This document shows, piece by piece, positions 38,062 through 46,474 of a stretch of DNA of 64,000 nucleotides; the stretch's first letter is position 1; each line of letters starts with the position of its first letter. The notes under the pieces were generated by a model, which saw only the letters and a program-made list of their open reading frames with translations, was not told where the DNA came from and did not search any database. The position numbers were made by a program, and so were the translations under genes. Source of the DNA: Ferrimicrobium acidiphilum DSM 19497 (lineage in GTDB: Bacteria; Actinomycetota; Acidimicrobiia; Acidimicrobiales; Acidimicrobiaceae); NCBI RefSeq assembly GCF_000949255.1, contig NZ_JXUW01000006.1:62001-126000 (forward strand), in the 5' to 3' direction.

Positions 38062-39056
38062 CGTGCTCGTTCGTCTCCTTCTAAAACGTGACCGATCTCT
38101 ACGGCTCCAGGATAGGAGCCAAGCACCGTAGTCACGTGGGTTGGCGCCACTACCAACGCCATGCCAACACCGAGGTTGAAGGTGCGCCGCATCTCGTCGA
38201 GTGAGATAGCGCCGTCCTCCATCAGTTGAGTGAAGATCGAAGGCCATCTCCATGCGTTCGGGTCAATGACAGCGCTTAGCCCTTCTGGGATGACCCGAGC
38301 GAGGTTGTTGACTAGGCCACCACCGGTGGTGTGGCTTGCGGCGTGCAGGAGTGACCGATCGACGAACTCGAGCATTATGGGTGCGTAGAGCACGGAGGGT
38401 TCGATTAGCGCCTCATAGAGGGTGTGCTCGCGGGTGGAGGCTCGCCCATCTTTAACCCCGGATAGTAGGTCCGCATAGACCGCACGCACCAATGAGAAGC
38501 CGTTTGAGCGCAGGTTTGGCGACGGGAGCCCGATGATTCGGTCGCCGGCCGCTACTCGTTCGGGCCCAATCGCAGTGGCTGGATCCACCAGTCCAACCGC
38601 AAAGCCAGCAAGATCTACCTGATCGGGGGCCATCGATCCTGGATGCTCGGCGATCTCGCCTCCGATAAGTGCCGTATTAGCTGACTTTAGAGCCGTCGCC
38701 ATCGAGGCCACCAAGGTGGCGATCAGCGATGGTTCGTTCTTGCCAACCGCGATGTAGTCGAGAAAAAAGAGTGGCCTAGCCCCTGTGCAGACGAGATCGT
38801 CAAGACACATCGCGACGAGATCCTGGCCGATTCCTTCCCAACGACCCGCGACCCGCGCCACCTCAGTTTTGGTGCCGACTCCGTCGGTCGTGGCGACGAG
38901 GACGGGCGCGCCTTCATCTCCAAGTCGGAACAGACCACCAAACCCCCCTAGGTCTGAGATCACCTGAGGGTTGTAGGTGCTCTTGACCAAGGCAGATATC
39001 GCCTTCACCGCCTCCTCGGCGTTGACAAGATCGACGCCTGCTTGCTGATAGTCCAC
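38052..39056 (-). CDS. purM: Phosphoribosylaminoimidazole (AIR) synthetase
   Basis: Cyclises FGAM to AIR with ATP. 334 residues starting at GTG with AAAGGACA upstream. Motifs: MDYQQAGVDLVNAEEAVKAI, LVATTDGVGTKTEVAR, DLVAMCLDDLVCTGARPLFFLDYIAVGK, LIGGEIAEHPGSM, SPNLRSNGFSLVR, HTTGGGLVNNLARV. It lies 11 bases behind purF and overlaps pyrE. Confidence 0.96.
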   Translation of the reverse strand: MDYQQAGVDLVNAEEAVKAISALVKSTYNPQVISDLGGFGGLFRLGDEGAPVLVATTDGVGTKTEVARVAGRWEGIGQDLVAMCLDDLVCTGARPLFFLDYIAVGKNEPSLIATLVASMATALKSANTALIGGEIAEHPGSMAPDQVDLAGFAVGLVDPATAIGPERVAAGDRIIGLPSPNLRSNGFSLVRAVYADLLSGVKDGRASTREHTLYEALIEPSVLYAPIMLEFVDRSLLHAASHTTGGGLVNNLARVIPEGLSAVIDPNAWRWPSIFTQLMEDGAISLDEMRRTFNLGVGMALVVAPTHVTTVLGSYPGAVEIGHVLEGDERARWS

Positions 39057-39067
39057 GGATGTCCTTT

Positions 39068-40519
39068 CTAGAGCACCTGTTGACCGGCGAGATGGGTGCT
39101 GAGTTCGACCGGATAGTTGCCCGTTAAGCAGGCGTCGCAGAATCCCTCTGGGGTTCCGATCGCCTTCCGTAGATCGCCGAGCTGGAGGTAGGCGAGGCTG
39201 TCAGCACCGAGAATTTCATTGATCTCCTCGACGCTGTGATGGGCTGCGATTAGATCGGGCCGATTTGGGGTATCGATGCCATAGAAGCAGGGCCAACGAT
39301 AGGGTGGGGAGGAGATGCGGAGATGGACCTCGGCCGCACCTGCTTGCTTGAGAAGACGAACTATTGATTTGGTAGTCGAACCTCTCACGATCGAGTCGTC
39401 GACCACCACTACTCGCTTGCCTCGTACGTTCTCCTCGAGTACGTTTAGCTTGCGACGTATCGCGTCTTGGCGGCTCTTTACTCCTGGATTGATGAAGGTC
39501 CGCCCGATGTAGCGATTCTTTACGAGGCCCTGGCCGTAAGGAATACCGGAGGCGAGTGCGTATCCTTCTGCGGCTGGGACTCCCGAATCGGGTACCCCCA
39601 TAACCATATCGGCGGCCACAGGTAGTGTATGAGCAAGGTACTCACCCATCGCACGTCGGGTGCCATGCACCTCCTTGCCGAGCAGTTTGCTATCCGGTCT
39701 CGCAAAGTAGACGAACTCGAAGATGCAAAGATGTGAGGGTTGCGGTTCAGCCGAAGGGAAGCTATGAGCGCCTTCGGCATCGATAATGACGATCTCGCCA
39801 GGGTCGATCTCGCGGACAAATTCGGCGCCAATAACGTCTAGAGCTGGAGACTCAGAGGCGATCACCCAACCGTTAGGAGCAATCGTGCCCAGGCACAGAG
39901 GTCGAAAGCCGTCGGGATCGCGAGCACCAACGATCCGCTCTCCATCGAGCATGGCAAGCGAGTAGGCGCCACGGAGTTCGGAGAGAGCGTCTCGTATAGC
40001 CTTTGCGTAGGCTTCGGTGTTGCTTGGTCGTGTGCGAGCCACCGAGACCGAGACGAGCTGGGCGATCAACTCGGTATCAGAAGGTTGTCGAGCGATGGTG
40101 TCGAAGAGTCGATCGACAAGCTCGTGTGAGTTGGTCAGGTTTCCGTTGTGGGCTACAGCGATACCGTACTCGCCGCTGGCACGAAAGATAGGTTGGGCGT
40201 TGTGCCAACTACGGTCGCCAGCGGTGGCATAACGGGTATGCCCGATCGCCATGTCGCCTGGCAAGGAGGCGAGCGTTGAGTCATCGAACACTGCGCTTAC
40301 AAGGCCGAGGTTCTTGATCACCGTAACTTCACCGTTTTCGGCGACCGCCATGCCAGCTGACTCTTGTCCGCGATGCTGTAGCGCATAGAGACCATCGAAG
40401 GTGAGATAGGAGACAGCCTCGTTCGGCAAGGAGATACCAAAGACCCCACACGCCTCCTCCGGATGGTCACGTTCTAGCTGATCGTGCTCCGGATGGTTGT
40501 TCTGAGGATCTTCGATCAC
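39068..40519 (-). CDS. purF: Amidophosphoribosyltransferase (glutamine PRPP)
   Basis: First committed step of purine synthesis, PRPP to phosphoribosylamine. 483 residues, GTG start. A 23-residue propeptide precedes the N-terminal nucleophile cysteine (EEACGVFGIS), as in the Bacillus-type enzyme. The glutaminase part shows ALQHRGQESAGMAV and IGHTRYATAGD, and the PRPP loop is KRVVVVDDSIVRGSTTKSIV. The cysteine segments CFYGIDTP and GFCDACLTG fit the 4Fe-4S-type subfamily. It is the first gene of purF-purM-pyrE; feedback inhibition by purine nucleotides is expected from the family. Confidence 0.96.
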   Translation of the reverse strand: MIEDPQNNHPEHDQLERDHPEEACGVFGISLPNEAVSYLTFDGLYALQHRGQESAGMAVAENGEVTVIKNLGLVSAVFDDSTLASLPGDMAIGHTRYATAGDRSWHNAQPIFRASGEYGIAVAHNGNLTNSHELVDRLFDTIARQPSDTELIAQLVSVSVARTRPSNTEAYAKAIRDALSELRGAYSLAMLDGERIVGARDPDGFRPLCLGTIAPNGWVIASESPALDVIGAEFVREIDPGEIVIIDAEGAHSFPSAEPQPSHLCIFEFVYFARPDSKLLGKEVHGTRRAMGEYLAHTLPVAADMVMGVPDSGVPAAEGYALASGIPYGQGLVKNRYIGRTFINPGVKSRQDAIRRKLNVLEENVRGKRVVVVDDSIVRGSTTKSIVRLLKQAGAAEVHLRISSPPYRWPCFYGIDTPNRPDLIAAHHSVEEINEILGADSLAYLQLGDLRKAIGTPEGFCDACLTGNYPVELSTHLAGQQVL

Positions 40520-40768
40520 GGTATGTAAAGCCTACCAGCTATTGAACCTAGAACGATGGCTCCCACAGTTTTCTTGTTGTGCCTCTTGATGTAGCGCCGG
40601 ATATGGCGTCGGATTCGGATAGTGGGTGCCACTTGAAGGAGGTCTTTTTGGCGGCGCCCTGGCTGAGAGCTCGAGTCTCTAGCCCTTTATGGATTTGCCG
40701 ACATATTCAGTCTAAGCGACGCTCGATTGTGATAAGGTGCTCTGCATGGTAGCGATTGTTGGCTGCGA

Positions 40769-41272
40769 ATGATGGCACTAGCGGCGATTACCACCTCTTT
40801 GTCTGCGTGGATAGTCGGTCTTGTCCTCATAGGCCTCGGACTAGTCTATGTCCCGCTTCGCCGCATGCTATGGAAGCGTACTTCGGCATCGACTGTTTTG
40901 GCCTCATACCCTCGCGATTCTCGCCATGATTGGGTCCAAATGCTGCAGGAGCTAGGCATTTGGTGGCCGTGTGCACCGGTTCCGACTGCGTTTTTGAAGG
41001 CTGAGCTTGTTCGCTTGCGTATGAATCGCGTCCTCCTCTGGCTTGGGGTTGGTGCCACAGCGGTCTTGATGCTCGGGGTCGGGTTGATATTTCCTGTATG
41101 GGGAAGTCCAGGATCGCCAACGTTCTGGTTTATGTTGAGTGGTCTCATCGCCTACAACGTGTTGACGGGTAGGGGACGTGCGGCCTCCTATCAGCGCCAC
41201 CTCGAGGTTCTGCTGGCTGATCGCCTTGGTGAGGTGCTTGAGCCTCCTTTCGACCCAAGCCGCGATCTCTGA
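40769..41272 (+). CDS. Small membrane protein of unknown function
   Basis: A 167-residue protein with an N-terminal membrane helix (TTSLSAWIVGLVLIGLGLVYVPL), a basic cytoplasmic-type stretch (RRMLWKRTSAS), and two further hydrophobic segments near residues 90-130 (LLWLGVGATAVLMLGVGLIFPVW, FWFMLSGLIAYNVL). A soluble basic and acidic tail closes it. Divergent from purF. No family recognised. The start may be either of two adjacent ATGs. Confidence 0.6.
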   Translation: MMALAAITTSLSAWIVGLVLIGLGLVYVPLRRMLWKRTSASTVLASYPRDSRHDWVQMLQELGIWWPCAPVPTAFLKAELVRLRMNRVLLWLGVGATAVLMLGVGLIFPVWGSPGSPTFWFMLSGLIAYNVLTGRGRAASYQRHLEVLLADRLGEVLEPPFDPSRDL

Positions 41273-41806
41273 CGCAGGTACTCCTAGCCATGCGTAGGCG
41301 CTGAGTCGGTTCGGCCGCTGTCGATGACGTGGCGATGGACTATTGCGTTAGCGCTCGAGTATCGATCGCAGAAGTCTTAGAGTACAGCGACGCTATCAGT
41401 TGGCGTTGTGCGCGAGAGATCTTCGTTCAAGCGAATCGGTCGATGAGTAGAGAGCGGCCCACTCGGCTGACGGTCCCTGTCTGTCATATCGGTAGTTCGT
41501 GACGTCTGCAGGTTCTCTGGTCAGATCCAAATTTGGCGAACGGAGCAGAAAATAGGTGGCCTGGATGGAGCTGCTAGCGATGTCGATGACTGTCTTTGGG
41601 CACTAACGAAGACAGAGATTTGGCGTAACCATAACCGTCGTGGACACGCGACGTTCGCACTCGAGCCCCAGGATTGGGAACAGACACGATCAAGACGTTT
41701 AGCTCTGTTATTGCTAGATTTCGTCATGATTAGGCGGTCTCCAGTTCTCGCGCTTTGGTGGCATGCTGTGTCGGTGGAGGGCGCGAATGTCTCCGATGAG
41801 GGGGTG
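41273..41806. other. Intergenic stretch before the PHP gene
   Basis: No supported gene. The PHP reading frame stays open back to 41711 but lacks family character there. Confidence 0.4.
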
Positions 41807-42682
41807 ATGGCTAGACTCGGATCCATGACAGCCGGGTGCGATCTCCATCTTCATTCTGACGCCTCGGATGGATCGGTGGCCGCGGCACAGCTTGCGACAG
41901 ATCTTGGTCATGTGCACATGGCGGTTTTGACAGATCACGATACGCTGGCTGGGAGTGAAGCCTTTGTCCAGGCGCTTGATTCTGAACTATCACCCCCTGA
42001 CGGTGTCGAACTATCGCTACGTTGGAGCGGGGGGACCTTTCACCTTCTTGTCTACGGATACTCACTTGCCTCCACAGAGCTCGCCCTAAGAATTGACGAG
42101 TTGGCGATGGCGCGACGCAACCGCAACCTTGAACTCTTGGAGCGTGCTAATCAGGCTGGACTCGAGATCACCGAGGCGGAGGTGCTTGCAGCGGCAGGAA
42201 CTACCGACTTTTTGGCTAAAAGTGTAGGGAGGCCCCACTTTGCCAAGGTGTTGGTAGATCGTGGATACGTCAGCAGCATCCAGGATGCATTTGACACCTA
42301 TCTGGCCAAGGGCAGGCCACTGTATAGCCCAAAGACGTTGTTCGGGCTCGAGGAGATCGGCCCTCTCTGTGCTGATCTTGGACTCGTGGCCGTCATTGCA
42401 CACCCTCTAAGTCTTGGAGTGCCGCTCACTTCGCTACCAGATACGCTCGCAAAATTTCAGCGCCAGGGTCTGGCCGGGGTCGAGTGTTACTACGCAGGTT
42501 ACTCCCCTCAGCAGCGGGTTGAGCTAGCGCAATTGGCGAGTGGATTGAAGCTTCTTATCACCGGCGGCTCAGATTACCACGGGAGTTTCAAACCAGGACT
42601 GGCAGCGCTGAGTGGATTCGGCGACTTGTCGGTCGCGGCAGATATCGGCGACCGATTGATCGAGCGTCTTCACGACCGCTGA
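41807..42682 (+). CDS. PHP-domain metal-dependent phosphoesterase
   Basis: About 291 residues with the PHP barrel motifs: CDLHLHSDASDGS (first HxH), MAVLTDHDTLAG, GVELSLRWSGGTFHLLVYGYS, VGRPHFAKVLVDRG, VAVIAHPLSLG and LLITGGSDYHG. These give the trinuclear metal site of the TrpH/YciV group, which removes nucleotides from the 5' end of RNA or hydrolyses 3',5'-nucleotide bisphosphates. Start uncertain: ATG 41807 follows GAGGGGG closely; ATG 41825 and GTG 41768 are alternatives. It precedes two tRNA genes. Confidence 0.87.
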   Translation: MARLGSMTAGCDLHLHSDASDGSVAAAQLATDLGHVHMAVLTDHDTLAGSEAFVQALDSELSPPDGVELSLRWSGGTFHLLVYGYSLASTELALRIDELAMARRNRNLELLERANQAGLEITEAEVLAAAGTTDFLAKSVGRPHFAKVLVDRGYVSSIQDAFDTYLAKGRPLYSPKTLFGLEEIGPLCADLGLVAVIAHPLSLGVPLTSLPDTLAKFQRQGLAGVECYYAGYSPQQRVELAQLASGLKLLITGGSDYHGSFKPGLAALSGFGDLSVAADIGDRLIERLHDR

Positions 42683-42752
42683 GTTTTCCTGGACCTGCAG
42701 TGGGAGTGATGCAGTGTCTTATATACTGGTCTACCTGCAAGCGATTGCGTAG

Positions 42753-42830
42753 GGACCCGTGGTGCAGCCTGGAGTGCACGCCGGCCTGTCAAGCCGGAGG
42801 TCGCGGGTTCAAATCCCGTCGGGTCCGCCA
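42753..42830 (+). tRNA. tRNA-Asp (GTC)
   Basis: Cloverleaf is complete: acceptor GGACCCG (42753-42759) pairs with CGGGTCC (42820-42826), anticodon stem CCGGC/GCCGG with loop CTGTCAA (anticodon GTC at 42788-42790), T-loop TTCAAAT. The 3' CCA is encoded (42828-42830). Confidence 0.97.
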
Positions 42831-42844
42831 CAATCGTGCGTTGC

Positions 42845-42920
42845 GGTCGGATAGCTCAGCAGGTAGAGCGCACGCCTGAAAAGCGTGAGGTCACCGGATC
42901 GACACCGGTTCCGACCACCA
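42845..42920 (+). tRNA. tRNA-Phe (GAA)
   Basis: Acceptor GGTCGGA (42845-42851) pairs with TCCGACC (42910-42916), anticodon stem CACGC/GCGTG with loop CTGAAAA (anticodon GAA at 42878-42880). The T-loop is ATCGACA, with A in place of the usual first T. CCA is encoded. It lies 14 bases after tRNA-Asp and is probably co-transcribed with it. Confidence 0.97.
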
Positions 42921-43117
42921 GTATCTGGCTCACATGTAGCTAGTCTCACCCAACACTCGCTTTTGGCTGTGTTGTTCCCTGGCCATATGTAGCTACTACT
43001 CCAGGAACTCGATGCAAGAATCCGTCATGCGGGTTCGCTTATGCTCAATATGAGCCTTTATATCACTGACTGCTTCGAATCTGGTGAGTTTTCAATCGAA
43101 GCTCCTAGGCTGTGGCG

Positions 43118-43750
43118 ATGGATCAACGTGACAAAGGTAACTCCAGACGCCAACAGCTCACCGAACAGGCGACCGAATACCTGAAGACCAACGGCCTTGC
43201 TTCACTCACATATCGAAAGTTGGCCGATGAACTCGGCGTAGCTCCAAATACGCTCGAGCATCACTTTGGCGCCAAGGACCAGCTGCTGGAACAGCTGCTG
43301 GCACGGCTTGCAGATGAACAGCGTGGCGGACTTCAGAGGATGCTGAGCCAGACAGATGTTGGTCCCGAACTCTTCACTCGCCATTTCAATGCTGCCATGG
43401 TCGATATTCTCAATCCAGACAACGAGGACGCCAACAAGCTCTTCTTTGAACTAGTTGGCGCGAGTGTGCGCAATAGGGAGCTATATGACGAGTTTCTCAA
43501 ACATGCCATGGATGATTGGATCGACTTCCTCTGCACAATTTTGGTGGATCGCGCTGGCATCCCTGAGGAACGAAGCAAGGTTGTCGCTCATCTGATCATG
43601 GCTATGGTCAGAGGGGTCATGCTGAGCCGTACGATGGTCGAGCCGAAGGACTATCACCTGATCGACGAGGCGGCGGACCTGTTGGGGCCGCTGATCGAGT
43701 CGGTTCTACGAGATGAGGCAGGGCCGCCAACTCAATCAGGGAAGTCGTAG
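43118..43750 (+). CDS. TetR-family transcriptional regulator
   Basis: About 210 residues. N-terminal TetR helix-turn-helix: RRQQLTEQATEYLKTNGLASLTYRKLADELGVAPNTLEHHFGAKDQLLEQLLARL. The C-terminal two-thirds is the helical ligand/dimer domain (MAMVRGVMLSRTM, YHLIDEAADLLGPLIESVL). Start taken as ATG 43118; GTG 43112 is equally possible. No divergent target gene is adjacent, since its upstream neighbours are tRNAs. Effector unknown. Confidence 0.88.
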   Translation: MDQRDKGNSRRQQLTEQATEYLKTNGLASLTYRKLADELGVAPNTLEHHFGAKDQLLEQLLARLADEQRGGLQRMLSQTDVGPELFTRHFNAAMVDILNPDNEDANKLFFELVGASVRNRELYDEFLKHAMDDWIDFLCTILVDRAGIPEERSKVVAHLIMAMVRGVMLSRTMVEPKDYHLIDEAADLLGPLIESVLRDEAGPPTQSGKS

Positions 43751-44091
43751 CTCCCAAGTACACCGGCTTGTTCGTGTTACCCATCCAATATGCAGACTCC
43801 CTGTACCTAAGGTGTCAATAACCATACGACTAGTGCCACCGCTTAGCTCCAGAGTAAATATGTGTCGCCTTTCCTAACTCAAATGCATTGTATAAAGGTG
43901 GAAGTACCCAGGCGCACCGATGGTGATATAGTTATGAATCTCTGTCTCTTGGTTTGATAAGGATTCAGAGCCGACCTAGTCGACAAAATCCCAACCTTAG
44001 GATTCATGGATGATACTTCCGTCAAAGTTGTCATACTGCCATCATCTGGCGTTCCTAAGCTCACTGCATTCGTCGAATTCGGAGGTATAAC
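43751..44091. other. Intergenic region upstream of the repeat protein
   Basis: AT-rich, no gene seen. It presumably carries the promoter of the PepSY-repeat gene, whose ribosome site GGAGG is at 44081-44085. Confidence 0.45.
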
Positions 44092-45546
44092 GTGATCAAG
44101 CGATCTATGGTAATTGGGCTCTTGTCGGCCGGTGTAGTGGCGGTTCCTGGCATGGCTCTCGCAAGTGCTCAGGTGAACTCGACACCGATCATCCCTGTAT
44201 CAACTCAGGCCACTGTATCTACGACGGCCGCGCAGGCGGACCAGGCAGCATTAGCTGCAGTTGGGGGCGGTACGGTAACCAGTACGTCTACTGACACCTA
44301 CCAGGGTGCCTCAGTCTATGACATTCACGTGCTCTTCAACTCAGTTGTCTACGACGTCAAAGTCCTGCAGTCAAATGACAGTGTTGTCCTGAAGAAGGTG
44401 TCAAGCGAGAGCTCAACTCAGGCCACTGTATCTACGACGGCCGCGCAGGCGGACCAGGCAGCATTAGCTGCAGTTGGGGGCGGTACGGTAACCAGTACGT
44501 CTACTGACACCTACCAGGGTGCCTCAGTCTATGACATTCACGTGCTCTTCAACTCAGTTGTCTACGACGTCAAAGTCCTGCAGTCAAATGACAGTGTTGT
44601 CCTGAAGAAGGTGTCAAGCGAGAGCTCAACTCAGGCCACTGTATCTACGACGGCCGCGCAGGCGGACCAGGCAGCATTAGCTGCAGTTGGGGGCGGTACG
44701 GTAACCAGTACGTCTACTGACACCTACCAGGGTGCCTCAGTCTATGACATTCACGTGCTCTTCAACTCAGTTGTCTACGACGTCAAAGTCCTGCAGTCAA
44801 ATGACAGTGTTGTCCTGAAGAAGGTGTCAAGCGAGAGCTCAACTCCTGCTGCCACTACCCAGAGTGCCGCGCAGGCGGACCAGGCAGCATTAGCTGCAGT
44901 TGGGGGCGGTACGGTAACCAGTACGTCTACTGACACCTACCAGGGTGCCTCAGTCTATGACATTCACGTGCTCTTCAACTCAGTTGTCTACGACGTCAAA
45001 GTCCTGCAGTCAAATGACAGTGTTGTCCTGAAGAAGGTGTCAAGCGAGAGCTCAACTCCTGCTGCCACTACCCAGAGTGCCCCAGCTGAAAGCCAACCTC
45101 CAGAAGGTAGTTCCAGTTCTTCGCAGACTACATCTGGTTCCACTACCCAGAGTGCCCCAGCTGAAAGCCAACCTCCAGAAGGTAGTTCCAGTTCTTCGCA
45201 GACTACATCTGGTTCCACTACCCAGAGTGCCCCAGCTGAAAGCCAACCTCCAGAAGGTAGTTCCAGTTCTTCGCAGACTACATCTGGTTCCAGCAACCCT
45301 GTGGTCTCAACAAGTGGCATCACTTACGGAGTGAAACTGACTGCGGTGCCAAGCATATTTCAATCTTTTGTGGCACAGGCGTTGACTCAGAATCATGGGA
45401 CTCTGAAGTGGGTAAAATTTACTGCGAAAACTGGAGGAGAGACTCAAGCAAACATCAAGATTAGTTTGAGCCAAGGAGGAACAGTTAAGGTCATCGACTT
45501 AATTTCTACCACGGGCCAACTTATAAGTCAGACCGTGAATAGCTAG
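44092..45546 (+). CDS. Secreted protein with four PepSY-like repeats and Pro/Gln/Ser linker
   Basis: 484 residues, GTG start after GGAGG. Signal peptide MIKRSMVIGLLSAGVVAVPGMALASA with cleavage near residue 26. Four consecutive 71-residue units follow, each AAQADQAALAAVGGGTVTSTSTDTYQGASVYDIHVLFNSVVYDVKVLQ..., the PepSY pattern (helix A..AAL, glycine turn, two strands). Next come three 25-residue Pro/Gln/Ser-rich units and a last, divergent PepSY-like domain of about 75 residues. PepSY proteins bind or inhibit at the cell surface and often accompany sensor kinases. The two-component genes begin 256 bases downstream on the same strand, so a role as ligand or modulator of that kinase is likely but unproven. 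Confidence 0.85.
   Translation: MIKRSMVIGLLSAGVVAVPGMALASAQVNSTPIIPVSTQATVSTTAAQADQAALAAVGGGTVTSTSTDTYQGASVYDIHVLFNSVVYDVKVLQSNDSVVLKKVSSESSTQATVSTTAAQADQAALAAVGGGTVTSTSTDTYQGASVYDIHVLFNSVVYDVKVLQSNDSVVLKKVSSESSTQATVSTTAAQADQAALAAVGGGTVTSTSTDTYQGASVYDIHVLFNSVVYDVKVLQSNDSVVLKKVSSESSTPAATTQSAAQADQAALAAVGGGTVTSTSTDTYQGASVYDIHVLFNSVVYDVKVLQSNDSVVLKKVSSESSTPAATTQSAPAESQPPEGSSSSSQTTSGSTTQSAPAESQPPEGSSSSSQTTSGSTTQSAPAESQPPEGSSSSSQTTSGSSNPVVSTSGITYGVKLTAVPSIFQSFVAQALTQNHGTLKWVKFTAKTGGETQANIKISLSQGGTVKVIDLISTTGQLISQTVNS
44203..45054. repeat. Four tandem 213-bp coding repeats
   Basis: Units at 44203, 44416, 44629 and 44842. The first three appear identical throughout. The fourth differs only in its first 10 codons and is otherwise the same. 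Each encodes one PepSY-like module. Confidence 0.95.
45067..45291. repeat. Three tandem 75-bp linker repeats
   Basis: Units at 45067, 45142 and 45217 encode TTQSAPAESQPPEGSSSSSQ plus TTSGS. The DNA copies are essentially identical. They form a flexible extracellular linker in the PepSY protein. Confidence 0.95.
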
Positions 45547-45802
45547 CATCGTTGCACCCGACCAACTGGTCAATAGTTTTGTAGCTTTTCCCGCTTTTCA
45601 TCGTAAAGACTTTCATGACAGTAGAGATTGTACGTCTTGGTAGCACAACGGAGTGATACACTTAGACGCGGACGTTCATTCTGTCACCGCAGAGACTGTA
45701 GGAGTTTGGTTCAGCGAATGGCATCTCGACGTGAGATTCCGGCAATGGTGTCAAGGTGGGGATCCCTGACGAGCTAGATGAATTAGCGACACGAGGTGTA
45801 AA

Positions 45803-46474
45803 GTGCGAGTTCTAATCGTGGAAGATCACCCTGAAACGGGGAGATGGCTGCTGCAAGAGCTCTCAAGAACTAGCTGGAAGTGCGACCTCGCTGCCACGGT
45901 GCAGTCTGCCAGATCACTAGCTCGGCAAGAGTCGTATGACGTGGTGCTCCTTGATGTCATGCTCCCAGATGGTAGCGGTGTTGAGTTCTGTCAGGAGCTA
46001 CGCATCCTAGGGAACTTTGCCATCATTATGGTGACTGCACGGGACGACGTTACCGATCGAATTGATGCGCTGGATAGAGGCGCGGACGACTACGTTATTA
46101 AGCCTTTTGCTATCGGAGAACTGATTGCGCGGATCCGGGCTGTATCTAGACGGATGAATGGCGACAGAGGCCCTGTACTTGAGTGTTTTGACCTACGTCT
46201 TTGGGTGGAGGAGAGAAGCGTTGAGCAGGGTGGTCATTTACTTGAATTAAGCCGTCGTGAATTCGATCTTCTCGCTGTATTTATGAGAAATTCGAAAAAG
46301 GTGTTAACTCGCGATCAGTTGCTGGAGTTGGCATGGGGGTATGTATTTTATGCGGAATCCAATGTCGTGGATGTGACTGTTAAACGTCTCCGCGAACGTT
46401 TGGATCCGAACGGTAAAGTCATAATAGATACGGTGAGGGGAGTCGGATACGTCTTAAGGCCAGCCCGTGAGTAA
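45803..46474 (+). CDS. OmpR/PhoB-family response regulator
   Basis: 223 residues, GTG start. Receiver domain with the acidic pair ED at residues 7-8, phospho-acceptor Asp51 in VVLLDVMLPDGSG, and the conserved Lys in DDYVIKPFAIGELIARI. The C-terminal winged-helix DNA-binding domain runs from about residue 125 (LELSRREFDLLAVFMRN, VVDVTVKRLRERLDPNGKVIIDTVRGVGYVLRPA). The kinase gene overlaps its end by 8 nt, so the pair is co-translated. The PepSY-repeat gene upstream is a plausible target. Confidence 0.95.
   Translation: MRVLIVEDHPETGRWLLQELSRTSWKCDLAATVQSARSLARQESYDVVLLDVMLPDGSGVEFCQELRILGNFAIIMVTARDDVTDRIDALDRGADDYVIKPFAIGELIARIRAVSRRMNGDRGPVLECFDLRLWVEERSVEQGGHLLELSRREFDLLAVFMRNSKKVLTRDQLLELAWGYVFYAESNVVDVTVKRLRERLDPNGKVIIDTVRGVGYVLRPARE

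Noticed and set aside
37489-38253. Longer 254-residue pyrE product
   Set aside because: The extra 64 residues are encoded by another frame of purM and are not protein-like; ATG 38061 has a ribosome site and gives the normal length.
44203-45291. CRISPR array
   Set aside because: The repeats are 213 and 75 bp, contiguous without spacers, and in frame within a protein-coding gene.
44988-45323. Antisense ORF of 111 codons in the linker repeats
   Set aside because: Open only because the 75-bp repeat lacks stops in that frame; no start signal and no protein-like sequence.
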